A DNA stretch of 64,000 nucleotides from CATOSD01 sp965226695 (lineage in GTDB: Bacteria; Chloroflexota; Dehalococcoidia; Lucifugimonadales; CATOSD01), in assembly GCA_965226695.1 (NCBI GenBank), contig OZ245405.1:1674001-1738000 (forward strand), read 5' to 3'. The translations under genes were made by a program, and so were the position numbers. The notes under the pieces were generated by a model. The model searched no databases. It saw only the letters and a program-made list of their open reading frames with translations, and was not told the origin of the DNA. Below, piece by piece: positions 54,688 through 63,430 of the stretch. The number at the start of each line of letters is the position of its first letter. Position 1 is the stretch's first letter.

Positions 54688-55495
54688 TGATCCGGTGGAT
54701 TACGGGCGTAAACGCCGCATCGTCGCCCGGCTCCGTGTCGTCGTTCGACCAGTCCTTGACCGACAGTTGCTCCTCGTCGTCGTCCAAGGCGTCGGATAGC
54801 CCGTATTCGACGGACGAATTCGGCATGTACATGGGGTACGGCCCGGTGACGCGCGCAGGGAACGACGGCACGTGCGCCTGGGAGTGGTGCCTGAACGACT
54901 CCCGGACGACTATGATCACCTCCCGCTCGGAGACGCTGCGAACGGCGGCGTCGTAGCGGTTGCCGCCCTGCATCAGCCTGGCGAGCCTGGAGGCCAGTCG
55001 CGATTCGACCTGCCCCAAGTATTCGCCGGACGCCCGGAACACCTTGAGCCCGCCGCCCTCGCATTGCAGGTCGATAGGGTGGCCCGGGGAGAGCTTGAGC
55101 AGCGCGTTGGGCGGAGCGAGGTTGACGAGAGACGTAACGCCGGAGTTGCCGCTCTCCTCGATGAACGCCTGGGCTGTGGCGCCACTGGTAACGAATGCAG
55201 GTTGATCGTACTCATCGAGTCTCTTCAGCCGCTCCAGGTTCTTACGGGCGATGCCGTTGTGCGGCGACACCTCCAGGGCCTTGCTAAAGGCCTCGCGGGC
55301 GTCGGCGAGGCAGCCGAGCTCGCTCAGCGCTTTGCCCAACCTGTTCCAGGCTTCAAGGTCGCGTGGGAAGTCTTTGAGTATGGCGCGATTGACGGCGGCC
55401 GCTTCCTTCCAGCGGCTCTTCATGGCGAAGGCTATGGCCTTCTTGGACCGGTCTTTGCGCAGCTTTACCCTATCTTCGACGTGGGACTGGCTCAT
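54644..55495 (-). CDS. TPR-repeat protein with acidic C-terminus
   Basis: 283 residues. Residues 20-95 form tandem TPR motifs (KSRWKEAAAVNRAILKDFPR, GCLADAREAFSKALEVSPHN). The middle part has a small beta domain around YLGQVESRLASRLARLMQGG. The end is acidic with DDDEEQLSVKDW and LDGDDDY. No signal peptide. Probably a cytosolic protein-interaction scaffold; function unknown. It is convergent with and slightly overlaps the frameshifted gene at 54304. Confidence 0.78.
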   Translation of the reverse strand: MSQSHVEDRVKLRKDRSKKAIAFAMKSRWKEAAAVNRAILKDFPRDLEAWNRLGKALSELGCLADAREAFSKALEVSPHNGIARKNLERLKRLDEYDQPAFVTSGATAQAFIEESGNSGVTSLVNLAPPNALLKLSPGHPIDLQCEGGGLKVFRASGEYLGQVESRLASRLARLMQGGNRYDAAVRSVSEREVIIVVRESFRHHSQAHVPSFPARVTGPYPMYMPNSSVEYGLSDALDDDEEQLSVKDWSNDDTEPGDDAAFTPVIHRIINSPGSDLDGDDDY

Positions 55496-55632
55496 TTGGT
55501 GGCATCCTCGGAGAAAGTTTGCGAATTGTAGCGCACGCCATTTTGGCCCGCAAGGACCTATGTCGACAACTTTTGGGGCAAGTGGCGGCGGGTTGTGTAC
55601 CGTGGAATCACAATGGCAGATCGGAGGGCCAA

Positions 55633-55661
55633 TTGTAAAGAACGGTACTCAGGAGTATAAT
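55633..55661 (+). promoter_or_regulatory. Promoter of pdxST
   Basis: TTGTAA (55633-55638), 17 nt, TATAAT (55656-55661). It gives a leader of about 80 nt to ATG 55750, which has TAGGAGG upstream. Confidence 0.7.
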
Positions 55662-55749
55662 GGCGCGAAATCTCATTTGCTGCCGCGGGAAGGCGTAATA
55701 GCGGCGCGAAACTCCGCATAATAGCGCAAGCGGCTCTAGGAGGCCAAAG

Positions 55750-56649
55750 ATGGCAGTTGACGTAAGGTCGGAGACCGGTACCTGGAGAGTGAAGGTTGGG
55801 CTTGCCCAGATGCTCAAGGGCGGCGTGATCATGGACGTGGTTACGGCCGACCAGGCGAAAATCGCCGAGGACGCCGGCGCCGTCGCCGTCATGGCTCTGG
55901 AGCGTGTGCCATCTGACATTCGCGCGGCGGGGGGCGTGGCCCGCATGTCCGACCCGGAATTGATTAAGGACATCATCAACTCGGTCACCATACCCGTCAT
56001 GGCAAAGTCGCGAATCGGTCACTTTGTCGAGGCGCAGATACTGGAGGAGCTGGGCGCGGACTACGTGGACGAGTCCGAGGTGCTCACTCCGGCCGACGAA
56101 AACAACCACGTCAACAAGCACGACTTCAAGATCCCCTTCGTGTGCGGCTGCCGCGACCTGGGCGAGGCGCTGCGGCGCATTGGCGAGGGCGCGGCCATGA
56201 TCCGCACCAAGGGCGAGGCTGGCACCGGCAACATCGTCGAGGCCGTGCGGCACGCCAGGAAGGTGCTGGGCGAAGTCCGGCGCATAGTGGGGATGTCCGA
56301 CGACGAGCTGATGGCGACGGCCAGGGACCTTCGCGCGCCCTACGAGCTGGTCAAAGAGATCCACGACAGCGGCCGGCTGCCTGTGGTCAATTTCGCCGCT
56401 GGCGGTATCGCCAGCCCCGCGGACGCCGCACTGATGATGCAGCTTGGCGTAGACGGCGTGTTCGTAGGCTCCGGCATATTCAAGTCGGAGACGCCGCAGA
56501 TCATGGCCGAGGCCATCGTCAAGGCGACCACGCACTACAACGATCCCAAGATACTGGTAGAGGTCTCTACCGGACTTGGCAAGGCGATGCCCGGACTGGA
56601 CGTCCGCACTATGCCCGTGGAGCAGCAGCTGGCGACGAGAGGCTGGTAG
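55750..56649 (+). CDS. pdxS: Pyridoxal 5'-phosphate synthase, synthase subunit
   Basis: 299 residues, highly conserved length. It builds PLP from ribose 5-phosphate, glyceraldehyde 3-phosphate and ammonia from PdxT. Seen: KVGLAQMLKGGVIMDVVTAD with the catalytic lysines region, AVMALERVPSDIRAAGGVAR, VMAKSRIGHFVEAQILEELG, PFVCGCRDLGEALRRI, and MIRTKGEAGTGNIVEA. The C-terminal NFAAGGIASPADAALMMQLG is also present. pdxT follows 1 nt downstream. Confidence 0.98.
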   Translation: MAVDVRSETGTWRVKVGLAQMLKGGVIMDVVTADQAKIAEDAGAVAVMALERVPSDIRAAGGVARMSDPELIKDIINSVTIPVMAKSRIGHFVEAQILEELGADYVDESEVLTPADENNHVNKHDFKIPFVCGCRDLGEALRRIGEGAAMIRTKGEAGTGNIVEAVRHARKVLGEVRRIVGMSDDELMATARDLRAPYELVKEIHDSGRLPVVNFAAGGIASPADAALMMQLGVDGVFVGSGIFKSETPQIMAEAIVKATTHYNDPKILVEVSTGLGKAMPGLDVRTMPVEQQLATRGW

Positions 56650-56650
56650 C

Positions 56651-57232
56651 TTGCCAACGCTGGGCGTTCTCGCAATTCAGGGGGACTTCGCAGAGCACCG
56701 CGAGGTACTGGACAAGCTGGGTGTGGAGTCGGCAGAGATCCGGCTCCCGCACCAGTTGGACGAAGTCGACGGCCTGATCATCCCCGGTGGCGAGAGCACC
56801 ACGATCGTCCAGTTGATAGACATCTACGATTTCAGGGACACGCTTACACGGAAGGCGGCGGAGGGATTGCCCATCTGGGGCACCTGCGCCGGCATGATCG
56901 TCATTTCGAAGCGGCTGACCGACCACCGGCCCTCGCCGCTGGGGCTGATGGACATCGAAGTGAGCCGAAACGCCTTTGGCAGTCAGGTACACAGCTTCGA
57001 GGCCGACCTGGAGATGGGCGATATTTCCGGGCCGGCGTTCCGGGCCGTGTTCATACGCGCGCCGGTTGTCAACAAGGTTGGCGAGGGCGTACGGGTGTTG
57101 GCCCAGGTCAGCGACGGCCGTCCCGTGGCGGTGCGCCAGGACAGGCTGCTCGCCACGTCCTTTCATCCCGAGTTGACCGACGACACCAGGGTTCACGAAC
57201 TGTTCGTCCGGATGGTCGAAGGAAGCGCGTAG
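56651..57232 (+). CDS. pdxT: Pyridoxal 5'-phosphate synthase, glutaminase subunit
   Basis: 193 residues from TTG 56651, 1 nt after the pdxS stop, with GAGAGG inside the end of pdxS. Class I glutaminase feeding ammonia to PdxS. Seen: LGVLAIQGDFAEHREVLDKL, LIIPGGESTTI, PIWGTCAGMIVIS with the nucleophile Cys, and ATSFHPELTDDTRVHELF with His and Glu. The Arg-rich in-frame extension further upstream lies inside pdxS and is rejected. Confidence 0.97.
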   Translation: MPTLGVLAIQGDFAEHREVLDKLGVESAEIRLPHQLDEVDGLIIPGGESTTIVQLIDIYDFRDTLTRKAAEGLPIWGTCAGMIVISKRLTDHRPSPLGLMDIEVSRNAFGSQVHSFEADLEMGDISGPAFRAVFIRAPVVNKVGEGVRVLAQVSDGRPVAVRQDRLLATSFHPELTDDTRVHELFVRMVEGSA

Positions 57233-57347
57233 CAACCCCTGGTCGCGGCCGGCGTCCGAGCGCGGAGCCATTCTACGCCGTCCCACGAGACGGCGCCTTC
57301 GGTCTTCCGCGCAGCTAGTAGAAGCGGTCCCATTTGGGTCGTCATCG

Positions 57348-58295
57348 ATGAGTCCCAACTCCGGCATGTCAGCCCCGATAGGTCCCCTCCGACTCGCGGC
57401 GCTCGCCATTCCCAGGCGGCGTATCGCCGTCAACCACGCGCGCACGCTCACGGGCATCGTAACCGGACAGGGCGGCAGGCCGTCGTTAGCGACGATGGCC
57501 AGGTCGGCCGCCGCGGGCAGGGCGCGGGCGGGCGCCTGGGCGGCGCCGAGCGATGGCGAGATGGAAGCGGTGGCCTCCGCGAGCCGGCTCCACGGCCGGG
57601 GGAGCTGGCACGTGACGCAACTTCTCGCGGACGGTTGCGCCGAGGGAGCGGTCACGCGGGTGCTGGAGCGGGTCACCGCCGAGGCGGGCCGTTCCGGAGC
57701 GGAGCGCGTCTTCCTGAGGCTGCCCGCGGACTGCTCACTGCTGGACGCGGCGCAGCGCTCCGGCTACTTCCCCGCCTACCACGAGACGTTGATGCGCGCC
57801 CGACAGACCGAAATCGCGCCCGGACCCACCGGGACTTGGGCCACCACTCCCCGTGAGGGCTCGCGCCCGGATGAGTACGGCGTATTCCGCCTCTACAACG
57901 CCGCCGTGCCGCCCGGCGTCCGGCGATTTGCGGGCGTCACGTTCGACCAGTGGCGGGACTCGCGCGAGCGTGGTCCCGGCCGCACGCGCGAGTACGTGCT
58001 GGAGGGCGATCGCGGACTGGACGGCTGGCTGAGGGTTGGGCGCAGGAGGGCGAACGGCTGGCTGCAGGCGACGTTGTCTCCCGCGTCGAGGGACGCGGCC
58101 ACAACCCTGGCCGCGTTCGCACTGGAGCGGCTCTCGGGCGCTCGGAGCGTCTTTGCGCTCGTGGCGGAGTACCAGCCCGACTTGCGCCGCGCGTTGGGCG
58201 AAGTGGGAATGGCGCCGTGCGCCGAGTTCGTGGTGTGCATAGCCAGGACGGCCTCTACGGTGCGGCTTACCGCGGGGGCGGAGGCGCGGGCGTAG
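57348..58295 (+). CDS. GNAT-like hypothetical protein
   Basis: 315 residues. The N-terminal half (to about 150) has LERVTAEAGRSGAERVFLRL and AAQRSGYFPAYHETLMRA, which look like the last strands and helix of a GNAT acetyltransferase. The second half repeats the pattern with GRTREYVLEGDRGLDGWLRV and DLRRALGEVGMAPCAEFVVC, so it may be a tandem degenerate GNAT. The acetyl-CoA pyrophosphate loop is not evident. Function unknown. It follows pdxT by 115 nt. Confidence 0.65.
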   Translation: MSPNSGMSAPIGPLRLAALAIPRRRIAVNHARTLTGIVTGQGGRPSLATMARSAAAGRARAGAWAAPSDGEMEAVASASRLHGRGSWHVTQLLADGCAEGAVTRVLERVTAEAGRSGAERVFLRLPADCSLLDAAQRSGYFPAYHETLMRARQTEIAPGPTGTWATTPREGSRPDEYGVFRLYNAAVPPGVRRFAGVTFDQWRDSRERGPGRTREYVLEGDRGLDGWLRVGRRRANGWLQATLSPASRDAATTLAAFALERLSGARSVFALVAEYQPDLRRALGEVGMAPCAEFVVCIARTASTVRLTAGAEARA

Positions 58296-58421
58296 GGGGG
58301 GGCGGGAGGGAGGTTTCCCGAACGGAACGGAGGGGAATGGATGTGTGTGGCTTACACTTCTGCGTGCTACACCAGGTCTGAAGGGCGGCCAGATCGCTTA
58401 AGCGAGCTTACCCGTTCTCGA

Positions 58422-58850
58422 TCAATACTTGCCGCTCTTCCAAGCATTGTACTCGCCGGGCTCTCCCAGGCTTCGCGCTGCCGTTGCGTAACGCCTGCCC
58501 TTCACCTTGTCGCCGATGGCGAAGGCACAGCCTGCGGCGTGGAGCAAGCTCAAGGCATAGTCGGGTCGGTCATCGACGACGGACTCGAAATGGCCCAATG
58601 CCTCATCGAATCTGAACAGTTTCATCAGCACGTATCCCAGTGCAAATCGCAGATGGGGTGTCGCATATGGAAGATTGGTTGTCGCTTGAACGAGCTCGTC
58701 CAGGGCCTCTGAGTAACGGCCAACGTTTGCCAGGATGATTCCGGTTTCTACGGCTGGCGCATCCCAGTTGGGCATGAGTTTGGCAGCGAGCTTGCATTCG
58801 AGCACCCCCTCGTCGACCTGGTCCAGGCGGAGCAAGTGTTTCCCCGCCAT
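58422..58850 (-). CDS. TPR-repeat protein
   Basis: 142 residues with about three TPR motifs, for example GIILANVGRYSEALDELVQA and GYVLMKLFRFDEALGHFESV. It starts 9 nt after the end of the XRE-type regulator and completes the three-gene operon 60598-58422. No signal peptide; role likely as interaction module for the other two proteins. Confidence 0.75.
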   Translation of the reverse strand: MAGKHLLRLDQVDEGVLECKLAAKLMPNWDAPAVETGIILANVGRYSEALDELVQATTNLPYATPHLRFALGYVLMKLFRFDEALGHFESVVDDRPDYALSLLHAAGCAFAIGDKVKGRRYATAARSLGEPGEYNAWKSGKY

Positions 58851-58859
58851 ACCCAGGAA

Positions 58860-60134
58860 TTAGCCCAGTTCGTAGTGCGATTGCGGACTGAGTGGAAACT
58901 GGCGGACTAGAACCCGCCGCTTCGCTATCCCTGTTTCCAGCAACTGAGTCGGGTCGACGCTTTCCCGGCCGGTGATGAGACCACGCGCTCTCTTGGTTTC
59001 CGATTTCAGGAAGCGAGTTATGGCTTCTCGGGCAGGGTCGCCTGGACGAATGCCCAACTTTGATGCTCTGGATGGGACCTTGGGGTCGATGGCATCCATT
59101 GGGTCTTGGGCTAGACCAGCGGACATTCTTGGAAGCCCTGATTCTACGGCGGTCAGCTCAAACGACAATTCCCATGGAAGGGTTGCGGCGATTATGTCAT
59201 CTCTCCAGTTGTCGTCCGGTTCGACAAGGGCCAGATTTCGCAGGAGGACATTGGATTCGGAAGCGGATGTGCCAAGCGTAAAGGCGACCCATTCCGTGCC
59301 TGAGACTTCCTCAATCGGCGGGCGGTCCATCTCTAGAACGTCTTCGGTTATCAGCCACACGAACCTGACGAGGGCGGTGCCTAGTTCAATGACCTGCTCT
59401 CTGCCGATCCAGGGCTCCAAGAGATCGGCGACGTGCGCGAACGCGAACATACGCCGAATTTCCTGCTCCAGTTGCCTTGAGTCCGTACCTGGGGAGGCCA
59501 ACGAAGTGGCTAGCGCGGCAACGTGTTCGGGTTCGGGCTTGTGATTGCCGTCCAGCCAATTGTCGACCGAGTTATAGGAGACCCCCACCCGCGCCGCCAG
59601 CTGGTGACGAGTAAGTCCGGATCTTTCGATTAGCTGCCTGAGAGTTTTTCCGCCCCCATTTGCCTCGGCCCACGATGGCGTCGCCGGTCGGCTCGGTTTC
59701 TGCCCGGAGAGCCGAAGGAGCGCAAAGACCCTGAGCGCCAAATCCACTACGACGAGGCGAAGAAAGCGCTCGGCGGCCTGTTGGCGGTCGATGATGACGC
59801 CGGACCGGTTCTGAATTCTCGCCAGGAGACGGTCCCAGCGCGTCGAGGTGAGGGAGATGGCGTTGGCGACGCCGGTCTCAATTCTGAAGTCGTCATGCAC
59901 AAGCGTTCTTGGAACCGGCACGATACCGAGTTGGACAAGTATTTCGGCGATTCCTTTCAGGATCTCTTTGCGACTGTGTTCGCTTACAGACCTTCCGTCG
60001 AAGAATCGTCGGGCAGTCCTTCTCGTAAGTACGCCTTCGTCGAGATCGAGTGCCTTGACTACAGCGCCAATTATCTTACTGCTGTATAGTCCGCCCAAGG
60101 GTGCCAGACTTTTCTTCCGGTCGTTCATGTTCAA
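58860..60134 (-). CDS. XRE-type helix-turn-helix protein, 424 residues
   Basis: A helix-turn-helix lies near residues 165-210: TLRQLIERSGLTRHQLAARV followed by SVDNWLDGNHKPEPEHVAAL. The N-terminus (LTRRTARRFFDGRSVSEHSR) also looks like a degenerate HTH. The remaining 210 residues are helical with no recognised enzyme motif, and end in KRRVLVRQFPLSPQSHYELG. It overlaps the Smr gene by 4 nt, so they are coupled. Either a regulator of the operon or a DNA-binding effector. Neighbour TPR gene follows after 9 nt. Confidence 0.75.
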   Translation of the reverse strand: MNMNDRKKSLAPLGGLYSSKIIGAVVKALDLDEGVLTRRTARRFFDGRSVSEHSRKEILKGIAEILVQLGIVPVPRTLVHDDFRIETGVANAISLTSTRWDRLLARIQNRSGVIIDRQQAAERFLRLVVVDLALRVFALLRLSGQKPSRPATPSWAEANGGGKTLRQLIERSGLTRHQLAARVGVSYNSVDNWLDGNHKPEPEHVAALATSLASPGTDSRQLEQEIRRMFAFAHVADLLEPWIGREQVIELGTALVRFVWLITEDVLEMDRPPIEEVSGTEWVAFTLGTSASESNVLLRNLALVEPDDNWRDDIIAATLPWELSFELTAVESGLPRMSAGLAQDPMDAIDPKVPSRASKLGIRPGDPAREAITRFLKSETKRARGLITGRESVDPTQLLETGIAKRRVLVRQFPLSPQSHYELG

Positions 60135-60598
60135 CGTGCCTCGTACATGATGTAGCGCTTCTTGTGGAATTTACGTATGCGCCCCTGTTTTTCCAGGGAC
60201 TGTATGGCCTCTATGACTCTAGTGTCGCCGTGTCGCCGAAATCTTCCGGTTATCTTGCTGCGGGTCTTGGGAGTTCGGCAGTAGTCCAGTATGTCTTCAG
60301 ACAGCAGTTCGGTCGAATCGGGAAGGCCCCTGAGTGGTCGCACAATCGTGCATCCCTGATTTCCGTCTATCTGCTCGCCGGGCGTGAATTCCAGGCACTC
60401 TTCGAATCTTGCGAGGAGGCTCCTGAACCTCTTTCGGAGTGTACCGCCTTCGCCCGTGGAGCCGTAGCCGTGAATCACCGTAATCGAGGCGTTGCCGGGA
60501 ACGGCGTTCTCACAGATGACGTCCTCATACAAGCGCATGAAATCGCCAAGGGCATCCCGCCATGCCAGGCCGTGGAGGTCTATCTCGTATGTTCCCAT
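60131..60598 (-). CDS. Smr-domain nuclease-like protein with winged-helix tail
   Basis: 155 residues from ATG 60598, preceded by AGAGG; the long Pro/Thr-rich upstream extension is rejected. The Smr domain shows YEIDLHGLAWRDALGDFMRL (DLHG motif) and ITVIHGYGSTGEGGTLRKRF (HGxG motif), as in MutS2-type endonucleases. After about residue 105 a winged-helix-like region KITGRFRRHGDTRVIEAIQS and IRKFHKKRYIMY follows. A standalone Smr plus DNA-binding tail coupled to an HTH protein is unusual. Nuclease activity is inferred. Confidence 0.8.
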   Translation of the reverse strand: MGTYEIDLHGLAWRDALGDFMRLYEDVICENAVPGNASITVIHGYGSTGEGGTLRKRFRSLLARFEECLEFTPGEQIDGNQGCTIVRPLRGLPDSTELLSEDILDYCRTPKTRSKITGRFRRHGDTRVIEAIQSLEKQGRIRKFHKKRYIMYEAR

Positions 60599-60783
60599 AG
60601 TGCCTCTTGACACCTCGCGCGTTTTGGAGTGAGAAGACTTTAAGCGAGCGAAGGGTCCCCGTAAACCCAAGTAGGTTGGACAAAACGTTGTTCCACGCAG
60701 GTGGGTCGCGTCTCCCGTGACTGGCTGCGGGGGCGCGGATGGGGGCGTTGATGTTGTACACGACGTTGTTGGGGGGTGTGGCC

Positions 60784-61384
60784 TCACATTGGGCCGGCCA
60801 GCGAGACTTGCAGCGTGAAGGCGGCAGGTTCCTATTCGGCGTAGGTGGTGGCCTCGACGGCGTAGGTTCCGGCGTCCAGGCTGCGTGTGATGCGGGAATC
60901 GGTGTCGTCGCCACCGTCATCGTCCTCGTCCAGCACTTCAACGTCGTGAGCGTCACCGCCAATAAGTTAGAGGAATGTATCTACGTCGGATTTCAGGTTT
61001 ATGGTTACACCCGCGGCTTGGGCCAGCGTGAAAGTGTAGTACCGGGCGTAGGAGCCTTCCCTCCGTTCAGAGACGCATTCGGGGCCCCAGGTTCCAATCA
61101 GGCTGGTGGAGGGGCTCGTCAAGACGCCCAGGCCCATTACCGCCGCCTGCTCTCGACTCCTGTAGTCTGTGACATCCATGCCAAAATTCTCCAGGTAGTC
61201 CGAAATATCCGGATTGTCCGATAATCGCCGAATAGCCTCATTGCGGACTGAGCCGTCCAGGCTGGGCGACCATTCCGGCCCTGGCCATGCATCGCAGCGC
61301 CAGTGGCTGGGCGTCGGGCAGGCCTGCCACGCTTCTGGCAACGAAGACCCACTCACCTGCGGTGTTTGCCGTTTCGTCACTCAT
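60784..61384 (-). pseudogene. Decayed PPC-domain gene
   Basis: Strong AGGAGGA site before ATG 61384, but that frame stops after about 49 codons. The coding signal continues in another frame, implying a frameshift near 61270. The PPC-like part YTFTLAQAAGVTINLKSDVDTFL is then cut by TAA 60969-60967. The same frame continues DAHDVEVLDEDDDGGDDTDS and ITRSLDAGTYAVEATTYAE to a TAG at 60834-60832, then AFTLQVSLAG to TGA 60786-60784. Two in-frame stops and a frameshift mark it as a pseudogene of an exported pre-peptidase C-terminal domain protein. Confidence 0.7.
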
Positions 61385-61475
61385 CTTCATTCCTCCTAGT
61401 CTTCGGTTAAACTGTACATCAACACGGAATGACGTTCAAGCGGGATTGTGGTGAGTGTGGGTGGCGCGGCTTCGT

Positions 61476-61539
61476 CACCCCCATCCCCGTATCGAGTACG
61501 GGGCAGGCTCTGGCCTTCCCCCATCGAGGGGGAAGGGAC
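61476..61539 (+). repeat. 64-nt intergenic repeat, copy A
   Basis: CACCCCCATCCCCGTAT, then ACGGGGCAGGCTCTG, then TCGAGGGGGAAGGGAC. It contains two small inverted repeats (CCCCGTAT..TACGGGG and CCTTCCCCC..GGGGGAAGG). It matches copy B at 63338-63401 with about seven differences. Confidence 0.8.
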
Positions 61540-61677
61540 TTTGGAATGGCCCTACCTGCGCAGCCCTTGCAATTGCCGCCCCCGCGCATCTGCTGTTATG
61601 CTGTATCTGGACAGTACTGCCTGGCGGCGACAGTGCCGCCAGGACGAGGACCCGGGCAGGCCGGAGGTGCGATTGCC

Positions 61678-63255
61678 TTGGTGGAAAGGCGGATAGTCGA
61701 CGACATGGAGGCGCTCCTCTACAAGCTGCCTCCTCGCATAGAGGAGTCGGTGAGGAGCCGAGAGAACGTGGACGAACTGCTCGAGGTCGTGCTTGACCTG
61801 GGGCGAGAGGCGGAGGCCCGCGTGCCCAACGAGAGCGTTTCGCTGGGCACGGACGAGGTGACCTACGAAGACCTGCGTCACGTCATCGACCGGGTGGGCA
61901 ATTTCGGCGAGGACAATCGGGCCGGCGTGGAGCGGACGTTGCACCGCATATCGGCGATACGCAACCGGCGGGGCGACGTCGTCGGCCTGACGCTGAGGTT
62001 CGGCCGTGCGGTCTATGGCACTATACGCATCATCGAGGACCTCATCTTCAGCGGCAAGAGCGTGCTGCTGCTGGGCAAGCCAGGGGTCGGCAAGACGACC
62101 ATGCTGCGCGAGGTCGCGCGGGTGCTGGCGGACGACGCGGGCAAGCGCGTCATCGTGGTAGACACTTCCAACGAGATAGCCGGGGATGGCGACATTCCCC
62201 ACCCCGGCATCGGGAGGGCCAGGCGAATGCAGGTGCCCAAGCCGGCGCTGCAACACGACGTGATGATCGAGGCAGTGGAGAACCACATGCCGGAGGTCAT
62301 CATCATCGACGAGATCGGCACGGAGCTGGAGGCCAACGCCGCGCGCACCATCGCCGAGCGCGGCGTGCAGCTTGTGGCGACCGCGCACGGCAACACGCTC
62401 GAAAACCTTGTAATGAACCCGACACTGTCGGACCTCGTCGGGGGTGTGCAGTCGGTCACACTCGGCGACATCGAGGCGCGGAGACGGCGCACGCAGAAGA
62501 CCGTTCTGGAGCGCAGGGCGCCTCCCACATTCGACGTTCTCGTCGAGATACAGGGCTGGAACGTGGTCACGGTCCACCCGGACGTGACCGACGTTGTGGA
62601 CCGGATGCTGCGGGGATTCGCGGTATCGCCGGAGACGCGCGAGAGCGACGGCGAGGGCGGCTTCAGGGTGAAGCGGAGCGAGCAGCCGACTGCGCGCACC
62701 GAGCTGCGTGGCGTCGAAACGCCCCGGCGGAGGGAGCCGCCTTTCCCGGCGGCCAGGGACCTGGAGCCCGCCGAAATCGAGCCGCCCAAGACCACCCACA
62801 TACTGCCATACGGCGTGAACCGGGGACGCCTACAGCACGTGGTGAGTAGCGCCAACGCGCCCATAGAGTTGGTCATGGAAATCAGCCAAGCGGACCTGCT
62901 CGTGACGACCAAGAACTACTACCGCCGCAAGACCAAGGCCCTTCGGGATGCGGAAGAGGTGGGCAAGCCGGTGTACGTGCTTCGCAAGAACACCACGGCG
63001 CAGCTCGAGCAGTTCATACAGGCGATTACCCGCAGGCAGGGCCTCGCGCCGGTATCGGTTGAGCACATGGACGGGGCAGTCCAGGAGGCCGAGGAGGCGG
63101 CAATCCGCGTCCGCAAGGGCGAGGGCCACGTGGAGCTGAACCCGCAGGGCGCCTACGTGCGTCGCCTGCAGCACGAGATCGCGGAAAAGTTCGGGCTTGC
63201 CTCGTCGAGTATGGGGAAGGACCCGGGCCGCCACGTGGTCATATTCAGACGATAG
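61678..63255 (+). CDS. SpoIIIAA-like AAA ATPase with R3H domain
   Basis: 525 residues from TTG 61678 (GGAGGTG 8 nt upstream); GTG 61681 and ATG 61705 are alternatives. The ATPase has LLLGKPGVGKTTMLREVARV (Walker A), EVIIIDEIGTELEANAARTI (Walker B) and LVATAHGNTLENLV, the layout of stage III sporulation AA and secretion-type ATPases. A spacer of about 100 residues leads to a second domain (LVMEISQADLLVTTKNYYRR). The C-terminus is an R3H single-strand nucleic-acid-binding domain ending LQHEIAEKFGLASSS and GRHVVIFR. Conserved in cyanobacteria and Chloroflexota; function unknown. Confidence 0.9.
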   Translation: MVERRIVDDMEALLYKLPPRIEESVRSRENVDELLEVVLDLGREAEARVPNESVSLGTDEVTYEDLRHVIDRVGNFGEDNRAGVERTLHRISAIRNRRGDVVGLTLRFGRAVYGTIRIIEDLIFSGKSVLLLGKPGVGKTTMLREVARVLADDAGKRVIVVDTSNEIAGDGDIPHPGIGRARRMQVPKPALQHDVMIEAVENHMPEVIIIDEIGTELEANAARTIAERGVQLVATAHGNTLENLVMNPTLSDLVGGVQSVTLGDIEARRRRTQKTVLERRAPPTFDVLVEIQGWNVVTVHPDVTDVVDRMLRGFAVSPETRESDGEGGFRVKRSEQPTARTELRGVETPRRREPPFPAARDLEPAEIEPPKTTHILPYGVNRGRLQHVVSSANAPIELVMEISQADLLVTTKNYYRRKTKALRDAEEVGKPVYVLRKNTTAQLEQFIQAITRRQGLAPVSVEHMDGAVQEAEEAAIRVRKGEGHVELNPQGAYVRRLQHEIAEKFGLASSSMGKDPGRHVVIFRR

Positions 63256-63337
63256 GCCGGCGCGGCTCGTAGCGGGCATCTCAGGGCTGATGCGGACGGG
63301 GCGTCGTCCGGCGGCCGCGAAGCCGGGAAGTCCGCGA

Positions 63338-63401
63338 CACCCCCATCCCCGTATGCAGCACGGGGCAGGCTCTGACCTTCCTCCGTCGAGGGGGAAGGGA
63401 C
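63338..63401 (+). repeat. 64-nt intergenic repeat, copy B
   Basis: Same orientation as copy A at 61476. The two copies flank the R3H ATPase gene. Copy B ends 30 nt before the tmk start and could influence its expression as RNA structure. Confidence 0.8.
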
Positions 63402-63430
63402 CAGAATGTACGGCAAGACGGGAGCGACAA

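Noticed and set aside
57893..58381. Alternative frames around the GNAT-like gene end
   Set aside because: All are Arg/Gly/Ala-rich shadows; the 315-residue frame is the only one with natural composition.
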